Notes under the pieces: generated by a model
Told to the model about the DNA's origin: nothing
Seen by the model: the letters and a program-made list of their open reading frames with translations, nothing else
The model's database searches: none
Position numbers and translations under genes: made by a program
Shown: positions 38,300 to 47,336 of the stretch, one piece after another
How positions within the stretch are numbered: the stretch's first letter is position 1
Layout: the number at the start of each line of letters is the position of its first letter
DNA from: Helicobacteraceae bacterium
Lineage (GTDB): Bacteria; Campylobacterota; Campylobacteria; Campylobacterales; Sulfurimonadaceae
Reading direction: 5' to 3'
Assembly (NCBI GenBank): GCA_027038835.1
Contig: JALWGC010000002.1
Span: forward strand, 62,001 to 126,000
DNA: 64,000 nt

Positions 38300-39925
38300 T
38301 TACGAGACTTCTTCACAACTGTCGTGTGCGGCTTTTGCAACGGCTTTTGGGGAAGATGCGTTTTTCAGGTGTTTGGAGATTGTATATTTTTTCGCGCTGA
38401 TTTCTAAACTATTGCCGATAACGATAATTTTCGGTTTGGACAAAATGGCGTTATGATAATAATCGAGAAATCTTTTTGCGTTCGTGTTGTTGATATATTC
38501 TTCGATGACGATTATTTTGACGGGTTTGGACATTGCCCATTTGAATGCCGCAACCTCATCGATAAAAGCTTTGATTTTCATATCTTTACAGTGTTGCTGG
38601 AGCTCTTTTTCATACTCCATTGCATCTTGCGCGGACTCGACCAGTATCAAAATACAATCTTTTTGCACTTCTTGGAGGTATTCATAAAGTTCGAAGAGCT
38701 CTTTGGCGTTTTGGCTCGATTTCCCTTCGTCTATGGAGTTTAGATAGTATTTGAGGTATCCTTTTGTATTGAGTTCGACATCGACGGGGAGGTTGTTGAA
38801 ATAAGCGAGAATCGTTTTGGATGTTTTGGCTTCTTTCCATAAAACCGAATCGAGCAAAAAGGCTTGAGCGTCGAGTATATCTGTCAGTGTCGCTTTGTAT
38901 TTGTTCGACTCTTTTTTGAAATTTTCGTAAAACTCCGTTTTGTAAGTGTTTTCGAATTTGTCGAGTTTTTCATGGTTTTGTGTGTATTGCTCTTGGAGCT
39001 TGGCTATCATGTGGACTATATCCGCGTATGTGCCGTTGATGGTTTTGAGCTCTTTAAGGGCTTTTTTGTATGTTTCGCTTTTTTTGTTGCCGATTTTGTG
39101 AAGTTCTTTTTGTTTCGATTTTTTCAATGCGGCGATATTTTCCTCTTTCGATTTGAGTTGATTGAGTTTTTCTTTTATTTTTTTATTGAGCTGCGACAAG
39201 ATGCTGTACTCTTTTTGGTTCGATAAAAATATATCTTCAAAGGCAAGAAAAGGGTAGTGGATTTTGCGTTTGAAATCGCTGCATAGCGCATCCATAGCTT
39301 TTAGGTCTTCGCTGATGGATTTGATGCGAAGTGTAATTATGTGAGGATCCATCTCTCGGAGATTATTGAACGTCGTCCACAAAAAACGCTTGGCAAGCAG
39401 ATAGTTCAGTCGACCTTGAACTTTTTTGTATCCTTGTCTTTTTTCTATATTCTTTTGTATTTTTTCGAAGTAGCGTTTCATCGTTTCGTCTATCGAAACG
39501 CTTAGTTTGATATTTTCTCCAATAGTTTCGATGCTTCGCTCGAAGCTCGAGATTTTATCTACGGTGTCTGCTTCGGCTTTTGTCAGCTCTTCGTTTTTGT
39601 AGTGCATAGCTTGGGTTTTCGTATCTTTTTTCGGTGGGTGCTCTTTGTGTATCGCTTGAGGATTTTTGCTAAATTCGAGACTCTTTTCTTGTGGAGTGTT
39701 CGTTTTTTGCATTGGGCTTTGTGGTTTTTTTTCTTTTATGTAACGGATGTTTTTGGCATTTTTCCCATCTTCTCCGAAGAAGACGTCAAGCCCTTTTTGC
39801 GGCATGGTTTCAAAGTCGTCCCAATCCATTACATCGAAACGGTATTTTTCCCTTTTGTCGGAAATGATAATCCCTTCACCTTTTTTTTCGTTGTAAAAAA
39901 GTATCTTGCCTCGCTCTTGTTTCAT
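38300..39925 (-). CDS. Cold-shock-like domain, long coiled coil and receiver-like C-terminal domain (unknown function)
   Basis: The 541-residue protein starts with a cold-shock/OB-like segment (GKILFYNEKKGEGIIISDKREKYRFD, residues 6-60), then a charged linker (65-110) and about 240 residues of predominantly helical, heptad-like sequence. Residues about 415-530 alternate hydrophobic strands and helices (CILILVESAQDAMEYEKEL, PVKIIVIEEY, PKIIVIGNS) like a response-regulator receiver, but without a clear phospho-acceptor Asp. No signal peptide. It could be an RNA-associated scaffold; this is inference. It is the only gene in its transcription unit, and its ribosome binding site is weak. Confidence 0.72.
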   Translation of the reverse strand: MKQERGKILFYNEKKGEGIIISDKREKYRFDVMDWDDFETMPQKGLDVFFGEDGKNAKNIRYIKEKKPQSPMQKTNTPQEKSLEFSKNPQAIHKEHPPKKDTKTQAMHYKNEELTKAEADTVDKISSFERSIETIGENIKLSVSIDETMKRYFEKIQKNIEKRQGYKKVQGRLNYLLAKRFLWTTFNNLREMDPHIITLRIKSISEDLKAMDALCSDFKRKIHYPFLAFEDIFLSNQKEYSILSQLNKKIKEKLNQLKSKEENIAALKKSKQKELHKIGNKKSETYKKALKELKTINGTYADIVHMIAKLQEQYTQNHEKLDKFENTYKTEFYENFKKESNKYKATLTDILDAQAFLLDSVLWKEAKTSKTILAYFNNLPVDVELNTKGYLKYYLNSIDEGKSSQNAKELFELYEYLQEVQKDCILILVESAQDAMEYEKELQQHCKDMKIKAFIDEVAAFKWAMSKPVKIIVIEEYINNTNAKRFLDYYHNAILSKPKIIVIGNSLEISAKKYTISKHLKNASSPKAVAKAAHDSCEEVS

Positions 39926-39996
39926 GTGTATTTAACTTTGATGTAGATTCGGTACAAGGATTATAAAGAAACAATGTCAAATAATCGTAAGTTTTT

Positions 39997-41802
39997 TCAG
40001 CGCTTTTTCCAGGTATAACTAAAGATATTTCTCCCTTCGTTATAGGAGAGTTTGTAGGAGATATCATATTTTTCGCAGATGATTTTGACCATGTTCAAAC
40101 CAAGCCCCAAGCCCCGTTTGGAGCCGTTTTCTCTATAGTTTTTTTCAAACAGCATCTCTTTGTTCGTTATTTCGCTTCCGAAACTTCCAAATTCCAAAAC
40201 GATGCCGGTTTTTTCTTTTGTTAGCGTTATTGTTATAGGTTTGTTAGGAGTTGCGTATTTGATGGCGTTAGCGATGTTGTTGTCTATGAGCCGTTCGCAC
40301 TCTATGGGATTGATCGTCACTACGACGTCTTCTTCTATTTTCGCTTGAAGAGATTTTAGATTCACTTTCGAGATGGTCTGAAAGAACTTCACCCGCTCTG
40401 TAAGCAGATGTGTCAGGGAGATCGTAGCCGGTTCGTACTCGATAGAATCGTAGGAGAGTATGTACGCCAAATCCTCGTAGGAGTTCGTCAGCATATTGAT
40501 AGAAGCGTTGATCTGGTCTGTGAAGTTGCTTAGCGTGTCGTCTTTTAGGTTTCGCTCTATCATTTCGGAGTTCATCATTATGTTTGTTAGCGGCGTTCGG
40601 ATTTGATGAACGGTATCGGCGATAAAACGCTTGTTTTCCTCTAAAAGTTTCTTGTTCGTTTCTATCTCTTTTTTGAGAGAATCAAAAAGGGTGTTGTACT
40701 CTTTGGCGATAAAAGAAAATTCGTCGTTTGCAAGGAGAATGGTCGTATCTTCGATTTTCGATTTGTTCTTGATGCTTTTTGCTATGGTTTCGACTTTTTT
40801 TGTAAAACCGTTTCGTATAAAAAAGAAAATCAAAAGAAGCAAACTCGACAAAACGACAAGAGAGGTGTAGAAAACTTGTTCCGTTTTTTCCAAAACCGCC
40901 AATTTATCCGATATGTCGAGAGTCAGCTTCATTACGATATCGACATATCCTATCTTGTCGAACATATCTTTTTTGTACAAAGGGGTGATAACTTCTACGG
41001 TGTCGTTTTTGTAGTTTATGAAAGTTTTTTGCAATACATGGGAAGCGATGACCACATCATCGTACTTTTTGGCATCGATGGGGAATCGCTCGATATTTTT
41101 GAAAAAGCTCACTTTCGATGGGATATCGCTTTTTTTTATTTCGTAGTAGTTCCAAAACCCGTTCCCTTTTTCGATAGCGTACAATCTTGTTTTCGTTTTT
41201 TTGGTGTTGAGTTTCGATATAAGATGGGACATGGAGTTTTGTATGTTGTCGTCTTTGAATCCAATCTCTAAAAACAAACCCTCTTTGAGATAGCCGTAGG
41301 AGTATATTCTATACCCGACATCGAGTGCGTCTATGGAGACGTTTTTGGCGATTTGTATGTTTTTCTCTTTTTGCGCTTTGTCCAAAAAAGCTTTCGCATC
41401 GGTTATGACGGATAGATTAAGACCCAAATCTTTCAAATAGGTTGTTTGGAAAATCGTGTAGGTTTTATCGATAAGATACAATTCTATGGAGATATGCCGC
41501 AAATCGAACTCTTTGATAAGTTTTTTCTTGAGTCGTTCCAAGTTCGTATAACCGTTTTTGTATAGTGTTATCGCTTTTCTATGGATATAGAGATAGATTC
41601 GCCTTTTTCTCTCCTGTCTTTGGCTTGCAGAGGTTATAGCTTCGTAAATCTCCTGTTTTTTCGTTCGTGTCGTTTCTTGGACATACCGATTGATGTCGTT
41701 TTTATAGTAGTTTTCATAAGTTGTGTAGGTAAAACTTAAAAATCCAAACAACACCAACGAAAGAAAAAGTTCCAAGAGATAAATTTTATGTGAGAGTTTC
41801 AA
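39997..41802 (-). CDS. Membrane sensor histidine kinase
   Basis: The 601-residue kinase has transmembrane helices at about 8-26 and 312-330, enclosing a periplasmic sensor of about 280 residues; the sensor's strand LFLEIGFKDDNIQ resembles double-Cache folds. A HAMP-like stretch follows, then the phospho-acceptor motif DTVHQIRTP (His399) and an ATPase domain with NIANAIKYATP (N box) and GLGLGLNMVK. It starts with TTG inside the end of the response regulator gene, preceded by AGGG, so the two are coupled. The stimulus is unknown. Confidence 0.92.
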   Translation of the reverse strand: MKLSHKIYLLELFLSLVLFGFLSFTYTTYENYYKNDINRYVQETTRTKKQEIYEAITSASQRQERKRRIYLYIHRKAITLYKNGYTNLERLKKKLIKEFDLRHISIELYLIDKTYTIFQTTYLKDLGLNLSVITDAKAFLDKAQKEKNIQIAKNVSIDALDVGYRIYSYGYLKEGLFLEIGFKDDNIQNSMSHLISKLNTKKTKTRLYAIEKGNGFWNYYEIKKSDIPSKVSFFKNIERFPIDAKKYDDVVIASHVLQKTFINYKNDTVEVITPLYKKDMFDKIGYVDIVMKLTLDISDKLAVLEKTEQVFYTSLVVLSSLLLLIFFFIRNGFTKKVETIAKSIKNKSKIEDTTILLANDEFSFIAKEYNTLFDSLKKEIETNKKLLEENKRFIADTVHQIRTPLTNIMMNSEMIERNLKDDTLSNFTDQINASINMLTNSYEDLAYILSYDSIEYEPATISLTHLLTERVKFFQTISKVNLKSLQAKIEEDVVVTINPIECERLIDNNIANAIKYATPNKPITITLTKEKTGIVLEFGSFGSEITNKEMLFEKNYRENGSKRGLGLGLNMVKIICEKYDISYKLSYNEGRNIFSYTWKKR

Positions 41803-42445
41803 ATCTGTACCCTATACCTTTCTCCGCAACGATAAACCTTTCACCATCGACAAGCTTCTTTCGTAGATCGCTGACTAATTGCCGCAACGGATAGGATTCT
41901 TTTATATCGTTTTCCCATACGTAGTTCTCTATCTCCTGTGTAGTTACGGTGTGGTTTATGTTTTGGAGCAGTAGTGTAAGAAGCCTCCGCTCTTTTTTTC
42001 TCAGTCGTACTGTTTTGCCGTGCACGGAGAGTTCTTCATGCTCCATATCGTAACCGATATCGTTGCTTATCGAAACGATGTTTGGCGTTTTCTTTGCAAA
42101 AAGTTTCTCTATGCGAAGTTGCAGTTCTTCCAAAAAGAACGGTTTTTTTATGTATTCGCTGCAGCCAAGCTCGAAAGCGTCCAGAAAGTTCGCGAGCTCG
42201 AGCGATGCGGTAATGATGATGACGGGACTTGTGGTGTCTTTTTGGCGAATGTATCTTAAAAGTTCCAAACCGTCGATATGGGGAATGTTGATGTCGATGA
42301 TATAAAGTTCGAAGGATTCTTTTTCGATCAGTTCTATCGCGTCCTCCCCGTCGAAACTGTTTTTGACTTCGTTATTGGAAGATCGCAGAAAATTCGTGAT
42401 GGTGGTATTGAGTGGAATGTCATCCTCGATGAGCAAAACTTTCAT
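41786..42445 (-). CDS. OmpR-family response regulator
   Basis: Receiver domain (residues 1-115) with acidic pair ED(8-9) and phospho-acceptor Asp51 in IIDINIP, the Thr of IIITAS and the Lys of IKKPF, followed by a winged-helix DNA-binding domain (about 125-219; QLVSDLRKKL, GIGYRFE). AAGGA precedes the ATG. The partner kinase overlaps downstream. Target genes are not evident; none of the neighbours on the same strand beyond the kinase is co-transcribed. Confidence 0.93.
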   Translation of the reverse strand: MKVLLIEDDIPLNTTITNFLRSSNNEVKNSFDGEDAIELIEKESFELYIIDINIPHIDGLELLRYIRQKDTTSPVIIITASLELANFLDAFELGCSEYIKKPFFLEELQLRIEKLFAKKTPNIVSISNDIGYDMEHEELSVHGKTVRLRKKERRLLTLLLQNINHTVTTQEIENYVWENDIKESYPLRQLVSDLRKKLVDGERFIVAEKGIGYRFETLT

Positions 42446-42665
42446 CTTTGTCCTTAAGAAGTTTGTCTATTTGTTCGATGTGTTTTCTGTTTGTTTTAAA
42501 AAAATTTTTTATTTTATCATTACTTAAGCCAAAATCTAAAATCGTCTCGATTTTGGACAATACCGTTTCTATCTCCGTGGGTGCAATGTATGAGTGAAGA
42601 TACTCCATCTCTTGTTTTATACTCTCTTCCAATTCCACCAGTTGCATTCTTGTCATAACGGTCAT
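42420..42665 (-). CDS. Small helical protein at the head of the two-component operon
   Basis: An 81-residue soluble, highly charged protein predicted to be all helix (MQLVELEESIKQEMEYLH, NDKIKNFFKTNRKHIEQIDKLLKDK). I do not recognise a family. It overlaps the response regulator gene by 26 bases, so translation is coupled. Several Met codons near the start make the exact start uncertain. It might be an accessory of the signalling pair. Confidence 0.55.
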   Translation of the reverse strand: MTVMTRMQLVELEESIKQEMEYLHSYIAPTEIETVLSKIETILDFGLSNDKIKNFFKTNRKHIEQIDKLLKDKDESFAHRG

Positions 42666-42747
42666 AACGAAAGTATAACGCCGCTATGTCAGATAAGTGT
42701 CATATTCGTGATTTTAAGGGATATTTGCAAAAATGACCTTTTTTAGC

Positions 42748-42753
42748 TATAAT
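42748..42753 (+). promoter_or_regulatory. -10 box of rpsU
   Basis: A TATAAT hexamer 40 bases before the rpsU ATG, preceded by a T-rich stretch typical of campylobacterial promoters. Confidence 0.65.
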
Positions 42754-42792
42754 TCCGGCTCAACAAAATTTTACAGAAAGTGGGTGATGTGA

Positions 42793-43005
42793 ATGCCGGG
42801 CATTATCGTTAGACCTGACGACAATTTTGAAGCAGCGTACAGACGTTTCAAAAAGCAAGTGGATCGCAACTTGATCGTAACGGAAGCAAGAGCGAGAAGA
42901 TTCCACGAAACTGAAACCGAAAAACGCAAAAAATTCAAAATTGCGGCTCGTAAGAAGATGCTTAAGCGCCTCTACATGATGAGACGCTACGAATCACGAC
43001 TCTAA
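42793..43005 (+). CDS. rpsU: 30S ribosomal protein S21
   Basis: A 70-residue, strongly basic small-subunit protein. It begins [25 protein letters not shown] and ends in a basic [16 protein letters not shown] tail, as in S21 of this phylum. A GTG-rich leader precedes the ATG. It is monocistronic, with its own -10 box and a perfect terminator. Confidence 0.96.
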   Translation: MPGIIVRPDDNFEAAYRRFKKQVDRNLIVTEARARRFHETETEKRKKFKIAARKKMLKRLYMMRRYESRL

Positions 43006-43032
43006 TAAGCGAAGCCGATTCGGCTTCGCTTA
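43006..43032 (+). terminator. Terminator of rpsU
   Basis: A perfect 12-bp stem TAAGCGAAGCCG/CGGCTTCGCTTA around ATT begins at the base after the rpsU stop. The T tract behind it is short, but the stem is the strongest in the window. Confidence 0.8.
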
Positions 43033-43098
43033 TACTCTTCCATCATTAAAAAATAGTTTTTTCTTATCTATTTAAAGTTTCTTCCCTTATCTTTTCGA

Positions 43099-43104
43099 TA
43101 TAAT
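43099..43104 (+). promoter_or_regulatory. -10 box of the chemoreceptor gene
   Basis: A TATAAT hexamer about 30 bases before the chemoreceptor start; a T/C-rich region lies upstream and no convincing -35 is seen. Confidence 0.55.
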
Positions 43105-43133
43105 ACTTTCAAACCTGTTAAATGGAGTGTTTC

Positions 43134-44267
43134 ATGCAGTCGCTTTTTTTACGAATGAGAGTCGTTCATTGGGTGGGTATCGCGCTTTTGATACTCAATG
43201 CTTTGTTTTTGACACAAAACCTCTTTTCACAGATTATCCAGATAGTTATTGCCGTGGTAATACTTGTTCACGATATAGATGAAAAAGTCAACGGTGTCGA
43301 TGCGGCAAAAAGGATAATTGCGAGTTTGGAGAACTTCAAAGTCGGCACCAGAATAGATTTGAAGCTTAATTTTTCGAGTGAATACGCCAAAATGATAAAG
43401 CTTTTCAACGATTTTAGCGAACGCATATCGCATGCGGTCGAATTGAGCAAAGATTCCGGTGAACTCTACAACAAGCTTAAAAAGCTTGAACAAAGTCTCG
43501 ATCGCCTCAATGCCGATTTCAACTCCAATGTGGAAATAGGAGATGCGGTTGTACAAAAGCTTTCCGTTATAACGCAAGAATCGGAAAGTAACCTCGAATT
43601 TAGCCAAAAAGTTCTCCAAAGTCTTGAAAACTCTACGAAGAAAATAGACGAAGCGATTACGAAAATGTCCAACCTCAAAGAGTTCATCAGCCATACGCAT
43701 GAAGCCGAAATCCAGCTAAGTGGAGATTTGCAATCTCTTACTCAAAACGCCGAGGAGATCAAAGGGGTACTGACCATCATAGCCGATATTTCCGACAAAA
43801 CCAACCTTTTGGCGCTCAATGCCGCCATCGAAGCCGCACGTGCCGGTGAGCACGGGCGCGGATTCGCCGTTGTTGCGGACGAGGTGCGAAAACTGGCAGA
43901 AAGTACGCAAAAATCGCTTACGGAGATAAACGCAAGCGTGAACGTCATCGTTCAGAGTATTTCCGACGCCAGCGATGCGGTCGAGAAAAACGCCGAGTCG
44001 GCTTTGAGGCTTGTAGATATCTCCGACGATGTGCAAGAGAGTCTTTTGGATGTAAACAGCGCCATAGCCACAACCCATGAAGAAAGCTTAGCAGATACTC
44101 AAAATTCACAGATAATCAAACAAGAAGCATACGCATCCAAAACGCTTGCGACGAAACAAACCGAAGATATGCAGCAAACCAGACGGGTTATAGAGGATAT
44201 GAAACAAGACATTTCTCAAGTCGATATGACGACCAGAGCGCTTGTGGAGAAAATATCGAATATATAA
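43134..44267 (+). CDS. Methyl-accepting chemotaxis protein without a periplasmic sensor
   Basis: A 377-residue chemoreceptor. The N-terminus forms a tight hairpin of two membrane helices (about 12-28 and 33-46) with almost no periplasmic loop, then a cytoplasmic helical segment and the signalling hairpin [33 protein letters not shown], which binds CheA/CheW. It may sense internal or membrane-related signals. GGAG precedes the chosen ATG; an ATG four codons earlier overlaps that ribosome binding site. Confidence 0.92.
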   Translation: MQSLFLRMRVVHWVGIALLILNALFLTQNLFSQIIQIVIAVVILVHDIDEKVNGVDAAKRIIASLENFKVGTRIDLKLNFSSEYAKMIKLFNDFSERISHAVELSKDSGELYNKLKKLEQSLDRLNADFNSNVEIGDAVVQKLSVITQESESNLEFSQKVLQSLENSTKKIDEAITKMSNLKEFISHTHEAEIQLSGDLQSLTQNAEEIKGVLTIIADISDKTNLLALNAAIEAARAGEHGRGFAVVADEVRKLAESTQKSLTEINASVNVIVQSISDASDAVEKNAESALRLVDISDDVQESLLDVNSAIATTHEESLADTQNSQIIKQEAYASKTLATKQTEDMQQTRRVIEDMKQDISQVDMTTRALVEKISNI

Positions 44268-44273
44268 ACTTGA

Positions 44274-45518
44274 TTAAAAGCGCAATCCTCCACCCACAAG
44301 AAGTTGATAGTCGCTTTTAAAAGGGATTTTTTCTCCTGTCGGTTGCGGCTTGTGGATGTAGTCCCAGATGAAGCTGGTGTTGATGAAAATGCGGTCTTTG
44401 ACGATGTCGTTTTCGAGTGTGATTTCCGCATGGTGTTTGTAGAGCCCGGAGTCTTTTTGGGTGAGGGTTAGTTGGTAGTTCGTTTTTAGCGTGTTGTGTT
44501 TGTTGAATTTGTATTCGTACTTCGTATAAGCCTCGAACGAGATCGAATCCTCATACGCTTTTTCCTTTTCGCTTTGTACATACCTTGTGTGGAGGTAACC
44601 GGGACCGGCAGCTACTTCCCAAGTGATTTTGCCATCATCGAAAACGGTATAACCCACTCCCAGACCGACGGTGTATTGGTGTTTGATGTTTTGGAACTCG
44701 TTTGCGTAGTATTCGGCGATGATCGGAGTGAAGTAGATTTTTTTGGTGTAGAAAATATCGTATTTGATATTGAAACGGCTATCGTTCGCGGTTGTGATGC
44801 CGGCAGCCTTGGTGTAGCGCCCGAGGTATTCCATAGCGAAACGCCGTTTGGGTGTTCTGCGCTCCAAATCACCCTTGAGTGCGATATCCTCTTGCTCGTT
44901 GTTCCCTTTTCTGAAGTTGACGTTGAGAGAAAAGTCTCCCGCCCATCGCCTCCACTCGCTCTCCTCGCCGGAGGTGATGGAGATGATCATGTTTTTATGG
45001 AACTTGTAGGTGTGGTCTCCGCTTATGATAGTGATTTCACCGTTTTTGTAGCGGATAACCCCTTTGAAGATAGCGACGTTGTCGATGTTGACTTGCAAGG
45101 GGGCGTAACTTTTCATCTCGACGATATCTTTGAGCTTGAAAGTGTAGATGCCGAACTCTTTGCTGTCGAATTCGAGCTCTTTTTCGTACAAAGAGCGGAT
45201 GCGCCCTATGAGCCAATCGCCGTATTTCGTTTTTATCCAGTCGTATCCCTCTTTCGGTTCGGGGGAGAAAACACGCTCTTTTGTCAGTTTCGTAATATCG
45301 ACCGTACCGTTTTCGTCTATCGATTCGACGACATCTTTGATTTTGAGCCGTTTTTTCTCTTTGTCGATCTCTTTGGCTCTTTGGGTTATCTCCTCTTTGG
45401 AAAGCCCCGAGTTGTCTTTGACGGTGATAGGTTCGTTCGTTTGCGAGGTGCTTTCTTGCGCTTGCAACAGCGACGAAACAAGCAAAATGGCAAGACTAAA
45501 TTTTGCCGTAAAGCTCAT
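44274..45518 (-). CDS. DUF481 outer-membrane protein (long)
   Basis: A 414-residue exported protein: signal peptide MSFTAKFSLAILLVSSLLQA, an N-terminal acidic, helical part (25-75), a small beta domain (YDWIKTKYGDWLIGRIRSLYEKELEFDS, about 90-185), then a beta-barrel region matching DUF481 (DFSLNVNFRKGNNEQEDIALKG onward) ending LLVGGGLRF. It is the last gene of the nrdB operon, overlapping dgt by 23 bases. Why an outer-membrane protein is coupled to nucleotide genes is unclear. Confidence 0.8.
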   Translation of the reverse strand: MSFTAKFSLAILLVSSLLQAQESTSQTNEPITVKDNSGLSKEEITQRAKEIDKEKKRLKIKDVVESIDENGTVDITKLTKERVFSPEPKEGYDWIKTKYGDWLIGRIRSLYEKELEFDSKEFGIYTFKLKDIVEMKSYAPLQVNIDNVAIFKGVIRYKNGEITIISGDHTYKFHKNMIISITSGEESEWRRWAGDFSLNVNFRKGNNEQEDIALKGDLERRTPKRRFAMEYLGRYTKAAGITTANDSRFNIKYDIFYTKKIYFTPIIAEYYANEFQNIKHQYTVGLGVGYTVFDDGKITWEVAAGPGYLHTRYVQSEKEKAYEDSISFEAYTKYEYKFNKHNTLKTNYQLTLTQKDSGLYKHHAEITLENDIVKDRIFINTSFIWDYIHKPQPTGEKIPFKSDYQLLVGGGLRF

Positions 45519-46593
45519 TGTACAGCTCCATAGCGTATCTATCGCTCATAGAGGCGATGAAATCCGCCACGACCCGATGTCGATTGCGATTTTGGAGTTG
45601 TTTGTAGTAAAACGGCGGCAACATCTTCGTCTCCTCCATCATCGCTTTGTAAAGCCCCTCTATCGCCTGAGCGCCCGCATGCATTTTCCGTACTATCTTG
45701 TGGTGGGAATAGAGTTTTGTAAAAAGGAGCTTTTTGAGTCTTTTTATTTGTGTTTCGAGTTCTTTGCTAAACCCTACAGGCAGCGCCGAAGCGGCGTCCC
45801 TTTTAGCACATTCCACCTCTTTTGCGTTTATGCGCTCTTTGGAAAAATCGAGCAAGGCATAAACAAGATGGTTGATAAGATGGGAGCTGAATCGGTAGCG
45901 AAACATCTCCATTTCGTTTTCCTCTATCCCTTCGTCATGTACTTTTTGCAAAATCGTTCGAACGAGTTCGCTCTCTTCCAAATCCGCAAACGTTATAAGC
46001 CCCGAATGGATTCCATCATCTATGTCATGGCTGATGTAGGCTATTTCGTCGGCTCTATCGACTATCATCGCTTCGATGCTTGGATGGGTGGAGAGGTCGA
46101 AACGTTCCTCTATCCATTTGGGTAGAAAGCTTTTTTTGTATGGGTAGGAGTGTTTGAGGATACCTTCGAGTGTCGCGAAGGTAAGATTGAGACCGTCGAA
46201 ATGCTTGTAGCGCTTTTCCAGTTTGCTAACGACTCGAAAGCTTTGAAAATTGTGCTCGAATCCGTTGCTAAAACCGTCGTTTTTCAGACATTCGTCAAGT
46301 TTGTCGCCGCCGATATGCCCAAACGGGGTGTGTCCCAAGTCATGGGAGAGCGCTATGGCTTCTGCCAGACTTTCTCTAAGCCCAAGCGAGCCGGCTATGC
46401 TTCTTGCAATCTGTGCTACCTCGATGGAGTGGGTGAGTCTGGTTCTGAAAAAATCGCCGTCGTGATTGAGAAACACTTGTGTCTTGTACTCGAGACGGCG
46501 AAAACTCCCGCTGTGGATCACTCTGTCCCTATCGCGTGCGAAAGGGTCTCGAAAATCGTCTTCATGCGGGTAGAACCGTTTGGAGCACTCCAT
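45496..46593 (-). CDS. dgt: Deoxyguanosinetriphosphate triphosphohydrolase-like HD protein
   Basis: It hydrolyses dNTPs to deoxynucleosides and triphosphate. The 365-residue HD-domain protein starts with the dGTPase signature (DPFARDRDRVIHSGSFRRLEYKTQVF), followed by TRLTHSIEVAQIARSI and the metal motif LSHDLGHTPFGHIG, then FEHNFQSFR. Start: GTG-ATG occur in tandem, and ATG is used here, directly overlapping the upstream stop (TGATG). It is in the same operon as nrdB and thyX, which suggests joint control of dNTP pools. Confidence 0.92.
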   Translation of the reverse strand: MECSKRFYPHEDDFRDPFARDRDRVIHSGSFRRLEYKTQVFLNHDGDFFRTRLTHSIEVAQIARSIAGSLGLRESLAEAIALSHDLGHTPFGHIGGDKLDECLKNDGFSNGFEHNFQSFRVVSKLEKRYKHFDGLNLTFATLEGILKHSYPYKKSFLPKWIEERFDLSTHPSIEAMIVDRADEIAYISHDIDDGIHSGLITFADLEESELVRTILQKVHDEGIEENEMEMFRYRFSSHLINHLVYALLDFSKERINAKEVECAKRDAASALPVGFSKELETQIKRLKKLLFTKLYSHHKIVRKMHAGAQAIEGLYKAMMEETKMLPPFYYKQLQNRNRHRVVADFIASMSDRYAMELYNELYGKI

Positions 46594-47096
46594 CACGCTT
46601 TTTTCAAAAACTCCGTTTTGAGGTATATCTTCGTTCCGTTGACTCGCCCTTCTATGTGTCCCTCGACATCTTGCGGTATCGAGATGTTTCGAACCGTCGT
46701 TCCCCTTTTTGCGGTAAATCCTGCGCCTTTTACATCGAGGTCTTTAAGGATGACGACGCTATCGCCCGCTTTGAGTTCCACGCCGTTTGCATCTTTGACA
46801 ACCACTTTGTTCGCTTCGGCATCGAGTACGCTTTGGGCGACGTTTCGTTCATCCTCTTCAAGGTAGATCATATCGCACATATCGCTGCGTCCAAGCTTGT
46901 TCCAAAGGATGTAGCTTAGTATCTTCACATCGCTTTCTTCACTCCACATCGCATCATTCAGGCAGTTGAAGTGGGTTTCGTCCAGTTCCCCGCTTTGGAT
47001 TTGTTCTTTACAAGTTTGACACAACATAACGCTGTGCTCGGGCGCGAACTCGTAATTTTCTACGTTGTCATCACTCCCGCATAATTGGCAATTCAT
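46593..47096 (-). CDS. PhnA/YjdM-like zinc-ribbon protein
   Basis: A 167-residue cytoplasmic protein. The N-terminal zinc ribbon has two Cys pairs (CQLC and CQTC); the C-terminal domain (about 95-165) has DANGVELKAGDSVVILKDLDVKG and KRGTTVRNI, the SH3-like fold typical of the family once named PhnA. Despite the name, these proteins are not enzymes of phosphonate cleavage. It begins right after the lipoprotein gene stop and overlaps dgt. Confidence 0.88.
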   Translation of the reverse strand: MNCQLCGSDDNVENYEFAPEHSVMLCQTCKEQIQSGELDETHFNCLNDAMWSEESDVKILSYILWNKLGRSDMCDMIYLEEDERNVAQSVLDAEANKVVVKDANGVELKAGDSVVILKDLDVKGAGFTAKRGTTVRNISIPQDVEGHIEGRVNGTKIYLKTEFLKKA

Positions 47097-47336
47097 CTAT
47101 TTTTCCTCCTGTGTGTTCTTTTCGAATTCTATGATACTATCGACATCCGCCTTTTTACCGTTTTTGTTCTTATGAAACGCTTTATCGGCCTCTTTTTCGT
47201 TGTATTTACGGCACTCTTTGGGGATGTTTTGAGTGTTTGGCTCGGTGTTTATCTCCTCGCAAATCGTACCGTTTAGAGTAAAATTCGCACAACCGCCAAG
47301 CGAAGCGGCGAGTGCGAGCAGTAAAATTCCTCTCAT
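47097..47336 (-). CDS. Small lipoprotein
   Basis: A 79-residue predicted lipoprotein: MRGILLLALAASLGGC has a lipobox with lipidated Cys16. The mature part is polar, has two more cysteines and a charged, Lys/Glu-rich tail. I do not recognise a family. Its ATG overlaps the thyX stop by one base (TAATG), and the PhnA-like gene follows without a gap. Confidence 0.72.
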   Translation of the reverse strand: MRGILLLALAASLGGCANFTLNGTICEEINTEPNTQNIPKECRKYNEKEADKAFHKNKNGKKADVDSIIEFEKNTQEEK

